Below are positions 57,701 through 64,000 of a stretch of 64,000 nucleotides of DNA, piece after piece. The first letter of the stretch is position 1; each line of letters starts with the position of its first letter. The translations under genes and the position numbers were made by a program. Origin of the DNA: Culex pipiens pallens (Eukaryota; Arthropoda; Insecta; Diptera; Culicidae); NCBI RefSeq assembly GCF_016801865.2, contig NC_068939.1, forward strand, positions 62,068,269-62,132,268. Direction: 5' to 3'. The notes under the pieces were generated by a model. It made no database searches. It saw only the letters and a program-made list of their open reading frames with translations, and was not told where the DNA came from.

Positions 57701-59015
57701 GACAATTATGCGTAGAAACACAGAAATCGGTCGAAAAATTTCAATCGCGTTTTTCTCAGTTACACTTTTTTGAACATGGGCAATTATGCGTAGAACGGCA
57801 GTTTAGACAGTCTTTTTTTTGATCAGCTTTTCCACTTAAGACTTAATGCTTTGATTTAGCTCAACCTAGGACTCAATTAAAGCACTTGATAGTTTGATTT
57901 GGTTTAGGGTGTGTTGCATTGCATTTTAATAAAGAATATACTTGAGAAACACTTTGTTAGAGATAGATAATGCATGATATGTTGTAATTGTTTTGACCTG
58001 ATCTGGTTTTTTTTTTCAAATTTTGAACGAACACTTAGGCCAATCACCTTTTTAAGTAAATCTGAGTTAGTTTTGGATGTTGTTATTTTTGCTGAAATGC
58101 CGCAGATAGTTTAGACAGAGTTGTAATAGTGTTGTTGTTTGTGAGTTGTCTTTAAAAAGAACAAGGATAACAGTTTGAATTTATATTTATCGTAATAGAA
58201 GAGAACACCCTTCAGCTTGCTACAGAATCCAACTCTAGACACATAGAAATGACATCTAGAAACTAGAATCATGCTTCACCATGCGAACACAGTATCTAAA
58301 CATCTGAGTTGAATGTATTTTGACTTCATCATTGCTTAACCCAGATTACTAGCCATATCATACCGATTATTTTTAATTCTACTGCTGAGAAGAACCATCC
58401 TCGATGGCAGGTTGGGTCATCTCGAGGAGATGCTCTTCCACTGCTGGATTCTCCAAATTATCGTTTTCTGCCCTCACTAATGAAATATGTTGGAAGAAAA
58501 AGCTTAGTGGATTAGCAACTGTTGTTGAAACCTTGACTTTTAAGTCTACTTCTGAATGAAAATGAGAATTGAATGTAATGGAATAAATTTCAAAAGTTGA
58601 TTCCTTCCAATTTGAGTTGGGTGAAAATGCAACGTACTTTTTGTAATCTTACCATAATGAGTTCATACATTCGTCAAATTGTACAACCGTGGCTTTGGTA
58701 AGACAGACAAGTTCATTCGACAGTTGAACATAACGAATTTAAATTAAAACGTCCAAATAAAATAAAAGAACAAAAAAAAAAGGACACTAAGAAAGCAAGG
58801 GACAGCCGCAGTAAGATTCCAAGGACCGCCCAGGACTTACCTGTATCACTGTTGTACAAGATCGGCGGCGCAAGGTTGGCATCGCCGAAATGTCGAGGTC
58901 GAGGATATTTCGTTTTGCTAAATAAATGCAGTACCATGCAAATGAGGCCGGCCAGCACGGCAATGCCACTGGTGACACCGAACAGTGTCGGAAGATCCGC
59001 AGTTATGGAGGCCAT
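27712..59015 (-). CDS. Long-intron gene for an unrecognised single-pass membrane protein (349-aa reconstruction)
   Basis: Four minus-strand exons fit in phase: 59015-58841 (58 codons + 1 nt), 53493-52985, 31925-31629 and 27780-27712 (stop). The result is 349 aa. Residues about 11-32 form one hydrophobic segment after a short acidic start, followed by basic KTKYPRPRHF, so an N-out/C-in anchor is likely. The middle is Ser/Arg-rich and disordered (SSRSSQRSSGSIGS), with an amphipathic stretch (RYLERQLEHQKQLLFLDI) and an acidic run (SSNDDSSYDDEPDDNG). Exon 3 has a charged helix, RRFEQEIHQKELRQEMKKHL, then a Pro/Ser/Thr tail. I do not recognise the family. Introns of 5.3, 21 and 3.8 kb carry most of the window's mobile elements, as is common for neuronal insect genes. 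The initiator ATG is 2 nt after a good acceptor (ttttccgttccag), so at least one leader exon lies upstream. Further coding exons may have been missed. Confidence 0.6.
27790..30030. other. Intronic repeats (minus-strand gene)
   Basis: 28,300-28,390 carries an 'aacctacaactttgccgaag' type repeat word. 28,395-28,480 matches, inverted, the 'catccgacccatc...agatctggcaac' core near 61,620. 29,100-30,000 is plain AT-rich DNA. No coding frame is visible. Confidence 0.4.
30040..30450 (+). mobile_element. Feilai-like tRNA-derived SINE
   Basis: The head ggacccgtgttgtgtgggta followed by gcctgggttctatcccagaa has box A and box B-like words in a tRNA-like arrangement. A body of about 350 bp follows and ends in (ttgattttga)n, as in the Feilai SINEs described from mosquitoes. 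The possible duplication AGTATTT lies at 30032-30038 and 30449-30455. The family name is from memory. Confidence 0.7.
30460..31628. other. Intronic AT-rich DNA with a retroelement-like tail
   Basis: 31,255-31,390 ends in gctgatcctactccaaaaa and an (AAT)n run at 31368-31390, like a truncated non-LTR element. The rest shows no supported feature. Confidence 0.35.
31629..31925 (-). CDS. Third coding exon (long isoform), charged helix
   Basis: A long C/T tract (tttcttctttctttctttc) precedes acceptor gggtgag|GGTGGC; a second AG 9 nt later is out of phase. The 99 codons are open in phase 0 and include SLASVHSTTSSVRSYSMRRF and a Lys/Glu/Gln-rich helix, then KPNIIIGDVISCP. Donor GAG|GTAATT (GT at 31628-31627) ends in phase 0. 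Confidence 0.75.
31926..33290. other. Intron sequence, no gene seen
   Basis: This is the start of the 21-kb intron as read from the 31.6-kb exon. 31,930-32,350 is less AT-rich and TE-poor. Frames there end quickly and lack splice-compatible structure. 32,350-33,290 is AT-rich. Confidence 0.35.
33291..33511. mobile_element. TA-flanked MITE, relative of the Hsc70-4 leader-intron copy
   Basis: Ends TACCGTCATCTGAGGCAAAT and CGCCCCAGTTGACGGTA (complementary). It shares 'gctgctgtccctat' and the termini with 14386-14585. Length is 221 bp. Confidence 0.75.
33881..34003 (-). mobile_element. TA-flanked MITE, copy E (truncated, degenerate)
   Basis: It begins TACACTGAATCCCACTGGTC and keeps ctttttagtttgtac and ttacacggagttcactcaca of the family. 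The right half is deleted. Confidence 0.6.
34053..35452. mobile_element. Palindromic TTAA-flanked MITE, copy 2 (1.4 kb)
   Basis: TTAA lies at 34049-34052 and 35453-35456. The ends are GAGGCAGTATTTG and, inverted, GAGCGAGTTTTTC. Arms of about 600 bp (34,085-34,700 and 34,850-35,430) are inverted near-copies, so the same 60-residue frame appears on both strands; this is not coding evidence. It is inverted relative to copy 1 at 10330-11165, which has shorter arms. Confidence 0.85.
36059..37790 (+). repeat. Left 47-bp tandem array (about 37 units)
   Basis: Unit: gtatggtcgttgtcacaag, then tgtgcMacRaatatt, then a variable tail (ttgataggagttt, ttggtaggagttt, tcgatggaagttt, tcaatggtagttt). Units are mostly exactly 47 bp. 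A block starting at 36,176 recurs at 36,881 with the same order of variants, a shift of 705 bp or 15 units. The open frames across it are a by-product of the repeat. Confidence 0.95.
37795..38635 (+). repeat. Left half of inverted 16-17-bp satellite
   Basis: Units of the type gTTACACCGTAACATTc repeat about 50 times with small length changes. Each unit is itself a small inverted repeat (TTAC-acc-GTAA). Confidence 0.95.
38641..39505 (-). repeat. Right half of inverted 16-17-bp satellite
   Basis: It is the mirror of the left half: cggtgtaacgaatgttac-type units from TTACGGTGTAA at 38641-38651. Landmarks such as gttacgttgttacaatgtta correspond to the left half but occur twice here (near 38,995 and 39,210), so this arm has an internal duplication of about 216 bp. 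Confidence 0.95.
39510..42075 (-). repeat. Right 47-bp tandem array (about 54 units)
   Basis: These are the same 47-bp units as the left array in reverse orientation (cacacttgtgacaacgacca, then tacaaactcctaycaaaat). The order of variants recurs with shifts of 705 bp (15 units, 40,017 to 40,722) and 423 bp (9 units). It is about 17 units longer than the left array. Confidence 0.95.
42832..44189. other. Intron sequence, no gene seen
   Basis: 42,950-43,500 is TE-poor and slightly GC-richer, with a (GT)n run at 43,093-43,105. Minus-strand frames there lack motifs. 43,680-44,010 is a diverged relative of the MITE at 45236-45825, with caccaaatttctatcttttc and ggggtcgtaccaccc. Confidence 0.4.
44198..45059. 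mobile_element. hAT-type MITE with perfect 8-bp target duplication
   Basis: CTTTAAAC lies at 44190-44197 and 45060-45067. The ends CAGTGTTTCTCAACC and GGTTGAGAACCACTG are 15-bp terminal inverted repeats of the classic hAT form. Just inside are runs of 'gggggggaat' at each end. The 862-bp interior is AT-rich and non-coding. A relative of one end appears at 61,049. Confidence 0.93.
45236..45825. mobile_element. MITE with GGGTAATTCTCTACCAACTC ends, copy 1
   Basis: The terminal inverted repeats GGGTAATTCTCTACCAACTC and its complement extend through 'acac'. The interior has caccaaatttctatttcatc and gtcacgagatatcaaaaaac. The copy at 55037-55603 is about 85-90% identical by eye. No transposase. Confidence 0.85.
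45826..47955. other. Intron sequence, no gene seen
   Basis: 46,000-46,150 has C-runs and ggttggcggttgcccacgct on the minus strand, like mobile-element debris. 46,380-47,340 is TE-poor and more even in composition. Open frames there lack splice context or recognisable motifs. Confidence 0.35.
47956..48240. repeat. GGCCGTTGCAAA-family MITE, truncated
   Basis: It starts taagaccgttgcaaatattt and ends within gagggacataaacttcaaaa, as in the complete copy at 52,026-52,497. Confidence 0.6.
48522..49278. mobile_element. Probable MITE with GTACCGTAAACTG ends
   Basis: Left gtaccgtaaactgtgataac and right cccggtttacggttccc (complementary) make imperfect terminal repeats. A smaller inverted pair, gacccaatgtcacc/ggtgaattgggtc, lies within at 48,724-48,760. 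Confidence 0.45.
49280..51895. other. Intron sequence; one possible small exon
   Basis: 49,980-50,480 is TE-poor with many aca/cac words and contains the candidate exon at 50371-50484. The rest is AT-rich with no supported frame. Confidence 0.35.
50371..50484 (-). other. Possible extra alternative last exon
   Basis: After tactatttcctaaag| a GC-rich stretch is open in two frames. Phase 0 gives RKLWPASRMHPDVIQCCPFT and continues to a stop at 50373-50371. Phase 1 gives ETLASVQDAPGCNSVLPFYL, stop at 50422-50420. Each phase matches a donor of the minus-strand gene (52985 or 58841). The evidence is only splice phase and composition. Confidence 0.22.
51896..52015. mobile_element. Short GGCCGTTGC-family MITE
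   Basis: Ends TTAGGCCGTTGCAAATAA and TATTGGCAACGGCCTTA form a simple 120-bp hairpin-type element, 10 bp from the next copy. Confidence 0.7.
52026..52497. mobile_element. GGCCGTTGC-family MITE, full-length type
   Basis: Ends TTAAGCCGTTGCAAATAAT and ATATTTGCATCGGCCCTA are inverted. Interior words aatcaactgaaaac, aatgtacag and gagggacataaacttcaaaa define the family seen at 5,831, 17,465 and 47,956. Confidence 0.7.
52985..53493 (-). CDS. Second coding exon (long isoform), Ser/Arg-rich
   Basis: Acceptor ggattttcgcag|GG at 53494 joins the phase-1 first exon to give DT-GIPLTIQSARPSSR. The donor GCG|GTAAAC (GT at 52984-52983) ends in phase 0. The 509 nt encode a low-complexity Ser-rich region, an amphipathic segment and an acidic Asp/Ser cluster. 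GC content and absence of stops stand out from the flanks. An alternative donor, GAG|GTGGCA, 15 nt earlier is also phase 0. Confidence 0.75.
53940..54345. repeat. Repeat with a tRNA-like core
   Basis: The centre (54,105-54,190) reads ccatggtggcccatacggca, then cttgggttcgagtctcagta and a T9 run, so it has box A/box B-like words and a pol III-type terminator. The outer words tacaccca (53,947) and tgggtgta (54,335) are inverted. The acceptor stem does not pair well, so it is not a functional tRNA gene. Confidence 0.45.
54492..54710 (-). mobile_element. tRNA-derived SINE, minus strand, with target duplication
   Basis: It is the reverse complement of the SINE at 16445-16664, nearly base for base. 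AATTTATATCA at about 54482-54492 is repeated at 54711-54721. The box A region carries one extra C in ggtagcggcttcgg context (ctaccccctgcgcc here against a four-G run in the other copy). Confidence 0.92.
55037..55603. mobile_element. MITE with GGGTWATTCTCTACCAACTC ends, copy 2
   Basis: Left GGGTTATTCTCTACCAACTC and right gagttggtggagaattaccc. The body matches 45236-45825, including gtcacgagatatcaaaaaac, with small indels. Confidence 0.85.
55785..55880 (-). repeat. tRNA-Ser/Leu-like SINE head or pseudogene
   Basis: On the minus strand tgtggtggccgaggcagtta resembles the tRNA-Ser/Leu start, and tctggtttgattcccgtag is a box B/T-arm. The anticodon region does not fold cleanly and the acceptor stem is lost. 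Confidence 0.45.
57370..57801. mobile_element. MITE with CTGCCGTTCTACGCATAATT ends
   Basis: Terminal inverted repeats of about 25 bp (CTGCCGTTCTACGCATAATT and complement) sit within TTTA at 57366-57369 and 57802-57805. A second inverted pair of the same word (ttctacgcataattgtccca at 57,538; gggacaattatgcgtagaa at 57,699) lies inside, giving nested hairpins. Confidence 0.85.
58379..58476 (-). CDS. Alternative last exon giving a 90-aa membrane protein
   Basis: Acceptor tatttcattag| after a T/C-rich tract, then TG AGG GCA GAA. Joined to the phase-1 donor at 58841 this reads V-RAENDNLENPAVEEHLLE and continues to a stop at 58381-58379, adding 32 residues to 58. The acidic, codon-biased frame (E/D/Q rich, no stops until the end) and the exact phase match argue for a real exon. 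It is too short to appear as a long open frame. It lies only 364 bp downstream of the first exon, so it would make a short isoform ending before the 53-kb exon. Confidence 0.65.
58841..59015 (-). CDS. First coding exon of the minus-strand membrane-protein gene
   Basis: ATG at 59015-59013, preceded by acceptor ttttccgttccag|ac and ended by donor ACAG|GTAAGTCC (GT at 58840-58839), phase 1. It encodes 58 residues with the only membrane segment (residues 11-32). Both flanking splice signals are near consensus and codon use is GC-rich, so the exon is well supported even though the product is unknown. Confidence 0.8.
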
Positions 59016-59019
59016 GTCT

Positions 59020-59568
59020 GGAACGGAAAAGATGGGGAGGGTGACAGGAAAAGCACGAAAAACAGGTTAGTGGAAATAGAGCCATTCTTCATGGGCAGAG
59101 ACAACGGCGAGGAAAATAAAAAGTCTCTGTTGAATCAGTGGAATTGGAATTTATATTCATTTATAGGAATACATATGAAAAGGATTTTTTGAAAAAAAGT
59201 GTCCAGTATTGTTTGAAAATTATCTTATCAAATATCATTTTCACTTATTTTCCAGAGAATCTTCCAACTGTAGAAGATTTTGGAACTGCACCAGAAGCAG
59301 CAGTATTTTAACAGCGACGACTATTTGGCAATGTTTGGCCTTCGTGGGTGCTGCTGCTGCTGCTGTGACGGCGGCCGTGGCAAAAAAACAGCGGATTTTT
59401 GGATTTGCAGAATCTATTTTGCATGCGGTGGCTTTCACCAATGCGGGAAGATGTTTGACATTTTAAGAAGATTACCGCGGCATGTCGGACGATTTATGGA
59501 CACTGTGAATTGGCTTGCATGAATTGGGGTTTGTTTTCTTTTTTAATTGAAATAAATTTATTCTAAAC
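59020..59568 (-). other. Upstream of the minus-strand gene; GC-rich CAG-repeat island
   Basis: 59,340-59,380 contains (GCT)n on the plus strand, CAG repeats on the minus strand, in a GC-rich island 250-450 bp before the first coding exon. It could be a leader exon, but no convincing donor follows on the minus strand. Confidence 0.3.
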
Positions 59569-60500
59569 TAGTAAACCGGGGTTACTTTGATAGGATTTCA
59601 ATTTGTTTTTAGAATATTTTCGAACAGGTAAGGTTTTTCTCAAGATTATTAGTTTTAAAACATGTACTGGGTTAGGCCACACCAAGTCCATGCACTATTT
59701 CGGAAAAAAAGTTTTTTCAATAGTGTTTAGAAAAATAGTTACGTTAAAAATTCTTAGTTTTAATTCCGGGGTGACTTTGATAGTCATAGTTTTTGTTGTT
59801 AAAATCATATTTAAGATGCTCAAACTTTATTTCTACGTTAAATGTACCATCACTAAAATAGCTGATATAGTTTTTAAGAAAAAAATCAATGTTTATGTTT
59901 AGTTAACTAAGTTTATAAGCTTTATTACAAAATACACATAAATTTAAGGTAAAATTGTTAAAAAGTCGGAATTTTGCCTGAAATTTGTTAAAACTAGTTT
60001 TGTTTATAAAATTATCGATTTATATTGCATTTTATACTGAATTCGAAGCACGAATCACAAGTTTTCACATTTTACATGAAATTTGTTCAACTGAAATTGC
60101 CTATAAATATGGAGATTTTTTTTAAATTGTGTTTCAAAAACACATATATTTAATATTTATAAACTTATTTAACCTTCTCCTAGTGGAAAATTGTCCAATG
60201 AATCCGAAAATGCATTCCGTTTAACGATTCAAAATCATGTTCATTGAGAAAATCATGTCACTTTGAGAAGTTTAAAATAATGACTTTCATTAACAATTTC
60301 TTAACTACAGTCAACTAACTTTTTAAACTTTTCAAAATTTTATGAAAAGTTCTTCTTGAGGTACTTTGAACACTTCTCTACCACGGTCAGTATGATTCTA
60401 AACCATTCCGTACGTATTTTAATTGTACTTTTCATTTTGCGGAAAAATCGCAAACCTATCAAAGTCACCCCGGCTATCAAAGTCACCCCGTTTTACGGTA
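59569..60500. mobile_element. MITE with TAGTAAACCGGGG ends
   Basis: The left TAGTAAACCGGGGTTACTTT, then gatag, is mirrored by ctatcaaagtcaccccgttt, then tacggta, at the right. The right end carries the word twice (ctatcaaagtcaccccg at 60,457 and 60,474), and a further copy lies at 59,766. The interior is AT-rich. Confidence 0.7.
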
Positions 60501-61270
60501 CTTAAAAATAAGCTTGCTTTAATAAATTTGTAGCTATTATACTCAATTCTCAACATTGGCTTGCATATAATTGCCTTTTAAAAGCAAACCAACAATCACG
60601 CAGTCGTTAAACGTATTGTGACTGAATTATTCATACATCAATATCGTCAGAAATTCAATGGCCTGTGATTCACAAACAACATCTGTTTTCACATTGAGAT
60701 TCGGCGAAACCGAGTTCACGTGCACAACTTTCAAAATGCCACACATAAAATCGCCGTGTTACGTGACCGGAAACATAGTGAATGAAGAAATGAACGTGTT
60801 TGAGGAGGAAATTCTTTAAGCTTGAATTATTGTTTCGTGAATAAAGAAAAGATTGTGGTGAATTGAAAATCGCTGGGATTTTTTAATTTAAAATTATAAT
60901 GAGAACTGGACTGTGGTGTCGGAGTCGGTAGTTTCGGGTCTTTCTGAGGATCCAGAGTTGGATTCACAAATTTCTTAGAAGCTGGATTTGGTGTCGCCAA
61001 ATCTTCAGCAGCTAGAGTCGGAGTCGAAGAATGAAAAATGCAATGAACCCAGTGATTCTCAACCTTTTTCGTTCCATTCCCCCCTTGGTTTTTAAAATGA
61101 CGTTTTTTTCGCTTTTTATGGACCCGCTTTTCCTATAGTGGCCCCGTGTGTTATTTTTAGATCAAAAGAGAATGGGAGAATTTGGTCCAAGGATGTACAC
61201 GAACGAGACCGACTTTTTCAAAAGATCTAAACCTCGGGGCTCAAAAGTAACAAGCTTTTAAAGTTTTTTT
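60501..61270. other. Intergenic; isolated hAT-type end at 61,049
   Basis: CAGTGATTCTCAACC at 61,049-61,063 followed by tttttcgttccattcccccc resembles the hAT MITE end at 44,198. Its partner is not found. 60,900-61,030 has imperfect 'ggagtcg' repeats (tggtgtcggagtcgg, agctagagtcggagtcg). Confidence 0.4.
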
Positions 61271-61275
61271 TTTGC

Positions 61276-61997
61276 CTTCCTCACTGAGGTAAGGCTAGAA
61301 TCCTGCTATAAAAATGAACTTTGTAAAAAAAAGTCGTAGACCCACCTTCATGTATACATATCGACTCAGAATCGAAAACTGAACAAATGTCTGTGTGTAT
61401 GTGTGTGTATGTATGTATGTGACCAACAAACTAGCTCATGTTTCTCGGCACTGGCTGAACCGATTTGACCCGAACCTGTTGCATTCGACTTGGTTTAGGG
61501 TCCCATAGATCGAGTTTTATACAGATTGAAGTTTCGATAAGTAGTTCAAAAGTTGTGTATAAAAATGTGTTTTCTCATATATCCGGATCTCACTTAAATG
61601 TATGTAAACTATGTCCGGGTCCATCATCCGACCCATCATTGGTTAGGTTATCAAAAGACTTTTCCAACGAGTCCAACACATTGAAGATCTGGCAACACTG
61701 TCTCGAGATATGGCCCCTTAAGTGATATTGGTGTACTTTTTGGAAGCCGGATCTCACTTAAATGTATGTAAACTATGTCCGGATCCACCATCCGACCCAT
61801 CGTTGGTTAGGTTATTGAAAGACCTTTCCAACGAGTCCAACACATTGAAGATCTGGCAACCCTGTCTCGAGATATGGCCCCTTAGGTGATATTGGTGTAC
61901 TTTTTTATTCCGGATCTAAAAAATAGATGAAATTTGTGTACAACCATTGTTGGTAATAAGTGAGGAAGGCTCCAACCACATAGGTGGATTAAGTTAG
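61276..61997. mobile_element. Dispersed mosquito repeat with internal tandem duplication
   Basis: It starts gccttcctcactgaggtaag and ends gtgaggaaggctccaaccac, then ggtggattaagttag. A unit of about 172 bp (ccggatctcacttaaatgta...aagtgatattggtgtacttt) occurs twice in tandem, at 61,580-61,740 and 61,746-61,906. Fragments occur at 1-235 and, inverted, near 28,395-28,480. A (TGTA)n run lies at 61,390-61,420. Confidence 0.7.
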
Positions 61998-62008
61998 TTT
62001 TTTTTTTA

Positions 62009-62154
62009 TCACACTGTCTTTTCAGACTGAATTTACTAACTAAATGGGACAAACACAGAACACCCAGAGGAGACGGGCTGGAATCTAACCCGGGCCCCTT
62101 AGCACACATGAGGGATCGGCAGCCCAAGCCGCTAACCACCGCGCCACGGGGTCC
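62009..62154 (-). mobile_element. Second tRNA-derived SINE type
   Basis: On the minus strand ggaccccgtggcgcggtggt, then tagcggcttgggctgccgat, holds box A, and ggcccgggttagattccagc holds box B. It ends in gtgtgataaaa. It is related to, but distinct from, the SINE at 16445-16664. Confidence 0.75.
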
Positions 62155-62832
62155 TCAAGTTTGAGCATTTTAGGTGAAAATGTACAAAAGATCGTATTTT
62201 GGATTGTCTAAAATCAAGGGTCCTGATTGCTCCAAAACGACTCATTCACTCGCGACCACAAATTGAAAGCGACAAAAAACTGCTCTGACCGTTTCCTACC
62301 GTTTGTCGCTTCCACACCAATCGTTACAGAATACTCTCTCTCTTTACTCTCCCTCTCACTTCAATCGGTTAGTACAGCAAATGGTTCAGTAGAGAGACTG
62401 ATTGCTTTATGTCGCTTAGTCGCTGAGTCGAAATAGTTTGCGATCGGCTTTGTTTTACTCAGTTATTAAACTGCTTAAAATCTATGTTATCAAAAATGTT
62501 TTGCAATTTTGTTGATAACACGACATCAAAGACACATTTACAAGCAATTTCCATCATGCCAAATACAAATTTACGGCAAACTGTGGTAGTGCAGGCCAAA
62601 AGAGCGCCGAGCTGGTATGTTGTTAGATTCTCTCCTCTCTGAACGTATTCGTGTGTGACTCGGGTCGACGGACGGAGTGGGCAAAGAAATTCACGAAGTA
62701 TTTGTGTCGCTGGGAGAAGCGATTGAGCAAGTCGCTGGCAGCCTGAGTGTAGTGCTCGCTCGAAATTTAGTTATATTTATATAAAGTTCGTCATATTAAC
62801 ATCATTTCGATTTACTGAAGTTAGATAAACAG

Positions 62833-62866
62833 TATAAAAAGATTAGATAGTTGAATTAATCAGTGC
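62833..62866 (+). promoter_or_regulatory. TATA box plus initiator
   Basis: TATAAAAA at 62833-62840 lies 29 bp before the A of TCAGTG (62860-62865), textbook spacing for an insect core promoter. The nearest ATG (62,875) closes after four codons. The following DNA is shared with 13.6 kb, so the promoter may belong to a repeat such as a solo LTR. Confidence 0.45.
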
Positions 62867-62932
62867 TAGTGACCATGGCTCATTCCTGATGTGAAACTCA
62901 AAACGCTTATTTCTGCAGAAAAGTACAAGTCA

Positions 62933-63072
62933 GCGATGGAATAACCATCATCAAAAGAAAATCTTTGAATGTTCATCAAGAGAAAAAATCCGAAGGGAGC
63001 GTGGCTCTCTTCTCTCGCGCACGAAAGATCAGTAAAAAGAATCTAAAAAAAATATCATCTTGATTATTCGGT
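62933..63072 (+). repeat. Dispersed repeat, second copy of 13,592-13,738
   Basis: Blocks catcaagagaaaaaatccga, gtggctctcttctct and cgcacgaaagatcagt follow the TATA/initiator. An AATAAA at 63,171-63,176 lies about 310 bp after the start site. Together these are suggestive of the U3-R-U5 order of an LTR, without proof. Confidence 0.55.
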
Positions 63073-63079
63073 GGAACAT

Positions 63080-64000
63080 CTTTTTCACTACTACGCTTGC
63101 AAGTGTAACGTCACACGTCGAAAAATGACCTGTCACATTTTGTAGCTGGGCAATGTGTGTGAACAAAGTGAAATAAATATATTTGAGTGGTGCTGACAAG
63201 GAAATTCGCAAAAAATCATCAGCAGATTGATTTTCTTGGAGAATTTCGGGAGCTATTTTCTTTTGCGTGATTTGCCTCCTCTCTCTTTCGCGAGTGAAGA
63301 AAGTTTGCAAGCGAAATTGTTTTTTCGCGATTATTCCGTCCCTGGTACAAGTAAATGCCAGTCAACATTGTTTGGTATGGTGCAGAATATGCCAAATGCA
63401 AGATTTCTATTGACATTCCTACTTGAAACTGTGATTTTATTGCATTATTCATCAAAAAACCTTCAGAGGTTCAACTAAAGGAAAGGGGTCATCCCATGGA
63501 TAATATTCCTTACTCACAGTTTGAACGATTAAAAAACAAAACCGCTCACGACTGATAGAATTAAATAACACACAAAACAATTTGATTAGGGAAAAATATC
63601 CAAACTGCTATTCAGTTTGAAAGGCGGCAAAATTTCTCAGAAATCAAAATTAGTAATATTTTAGAATCATCCGAAAGAATGTCAAAAACATTAAAAACCA
63701 TCTCTTTTATTTTTTTTTCAAGAACCGCTTTACGAAAGCAAGAAGAAGCAGTGCGTGGCCGAATGGTAGGTGGGAAAAGTTATCCCGTAGATGGTTATCC
63801 CGGGAATAATTTATAGCGCAATGGCGGCCATCTTTATGGCATGCGGGATAACTTGTCATGGTTATCCCAGGAACAATTTTTAAGAGAGATTCCAAAACTT
63901 AAAAAAAACGAACAATTAACATTACCTGGACATGTTTCTTGGCAAAATTTATTGCCCTACATTCCTGGAGTATGAAAATTTGGATGTGAATGAAAAAAAT
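63080..64000. other. Right edge, no gene seen
   Basis: 63,240-63,350 is slightly GC-richer with ctctctctttcgcgagtgaa. 63,779-63,868 holds four GTTATCCC words (three direct, one inverted). No supported frame. Confidence 0.35.

Noticed and set aside
59280..59522. Cys-run frame on the plus strand and Ala-run frame on the minus strand
   Set aside because: Both are translations of the same GCT/CAG repeat; kept only as a possible leader-exon region.

Overview
The window looks like nuclear DNA of a culicine mosquito, most likely Culex. It is an AT-rich insect genome: long introns, tRNA-derived SINEs, many palindromic MITEs, and insect-type orthologues of Hsc70-4 and TMEM161. It is not bacterial, and there are no operons or CRISPR. 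I worked by eye; species and repeat-family names are inferences, not search results.

Layout. (1) 1-1.5 kb: first coding exon of a minus-strand gene, probably a family-92-type glycosyltransferase, running off the left edge. (2) 1.8-4.5 kb: nested transposon debris holding three copies of one TA-flanked MITE and a hAT MITE. (3) 4.85-9.55 kb, plus strand: complete five-coding-exon Tmem161. Its start codon is alone in exon 1, and intron 3 carries minor-spliceosome (U12) signals. (4) 10-14 kb: repeats, including an 836-bp palindromic TTAA-flanked MITE. (5) 14.0-20.2 kb, plus strand: constitutive Hsp70 gene (Hsc70-4 type, 646 aa), with a heat-shock-element-like site, a 5'UTR intron and a 3.5-kb coding intron full of nested transposons. 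(6) 20.2-59.0 kb, minus strand: a long-intron gene, reconstructed from phase-compatible exons, for an unrecognised single-pass membrane protein. A 349-aa form and a 90-aa form with another last exon both fit the splice phases. It ends tail-to-tail with Hsc70-4. (7) 59-64 kb: repeats, a tandem duplication and a TATA/initiator promoter-like segment.

The most remarkable object is a 7.2-kb foldback element at 35,663-42,831, inside the largest intron of the minus-strand gene. It has perfect 36-bp terminal inverted repeats, an apparent AAAC target duplication, two opposed arrays of a 47-bp unit (about 37 and 54 copies), and a second inverted 16-17-bp satellite with its axis near 38,638. The 9-mer CTTGTGACA occurs in the termini, in the subterminal DNA and in almost every 47-bp unit. 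This suggests a mobile element that amplified its own recognition-like motif.

The three well-supported genes do not form a pathway. Tmem161 is an integral membrane protein, Hsc70-4 is the cytosolic chaperone, and the minus-strand gene is an unknown membrane protein whose introns collect mobile DNA.
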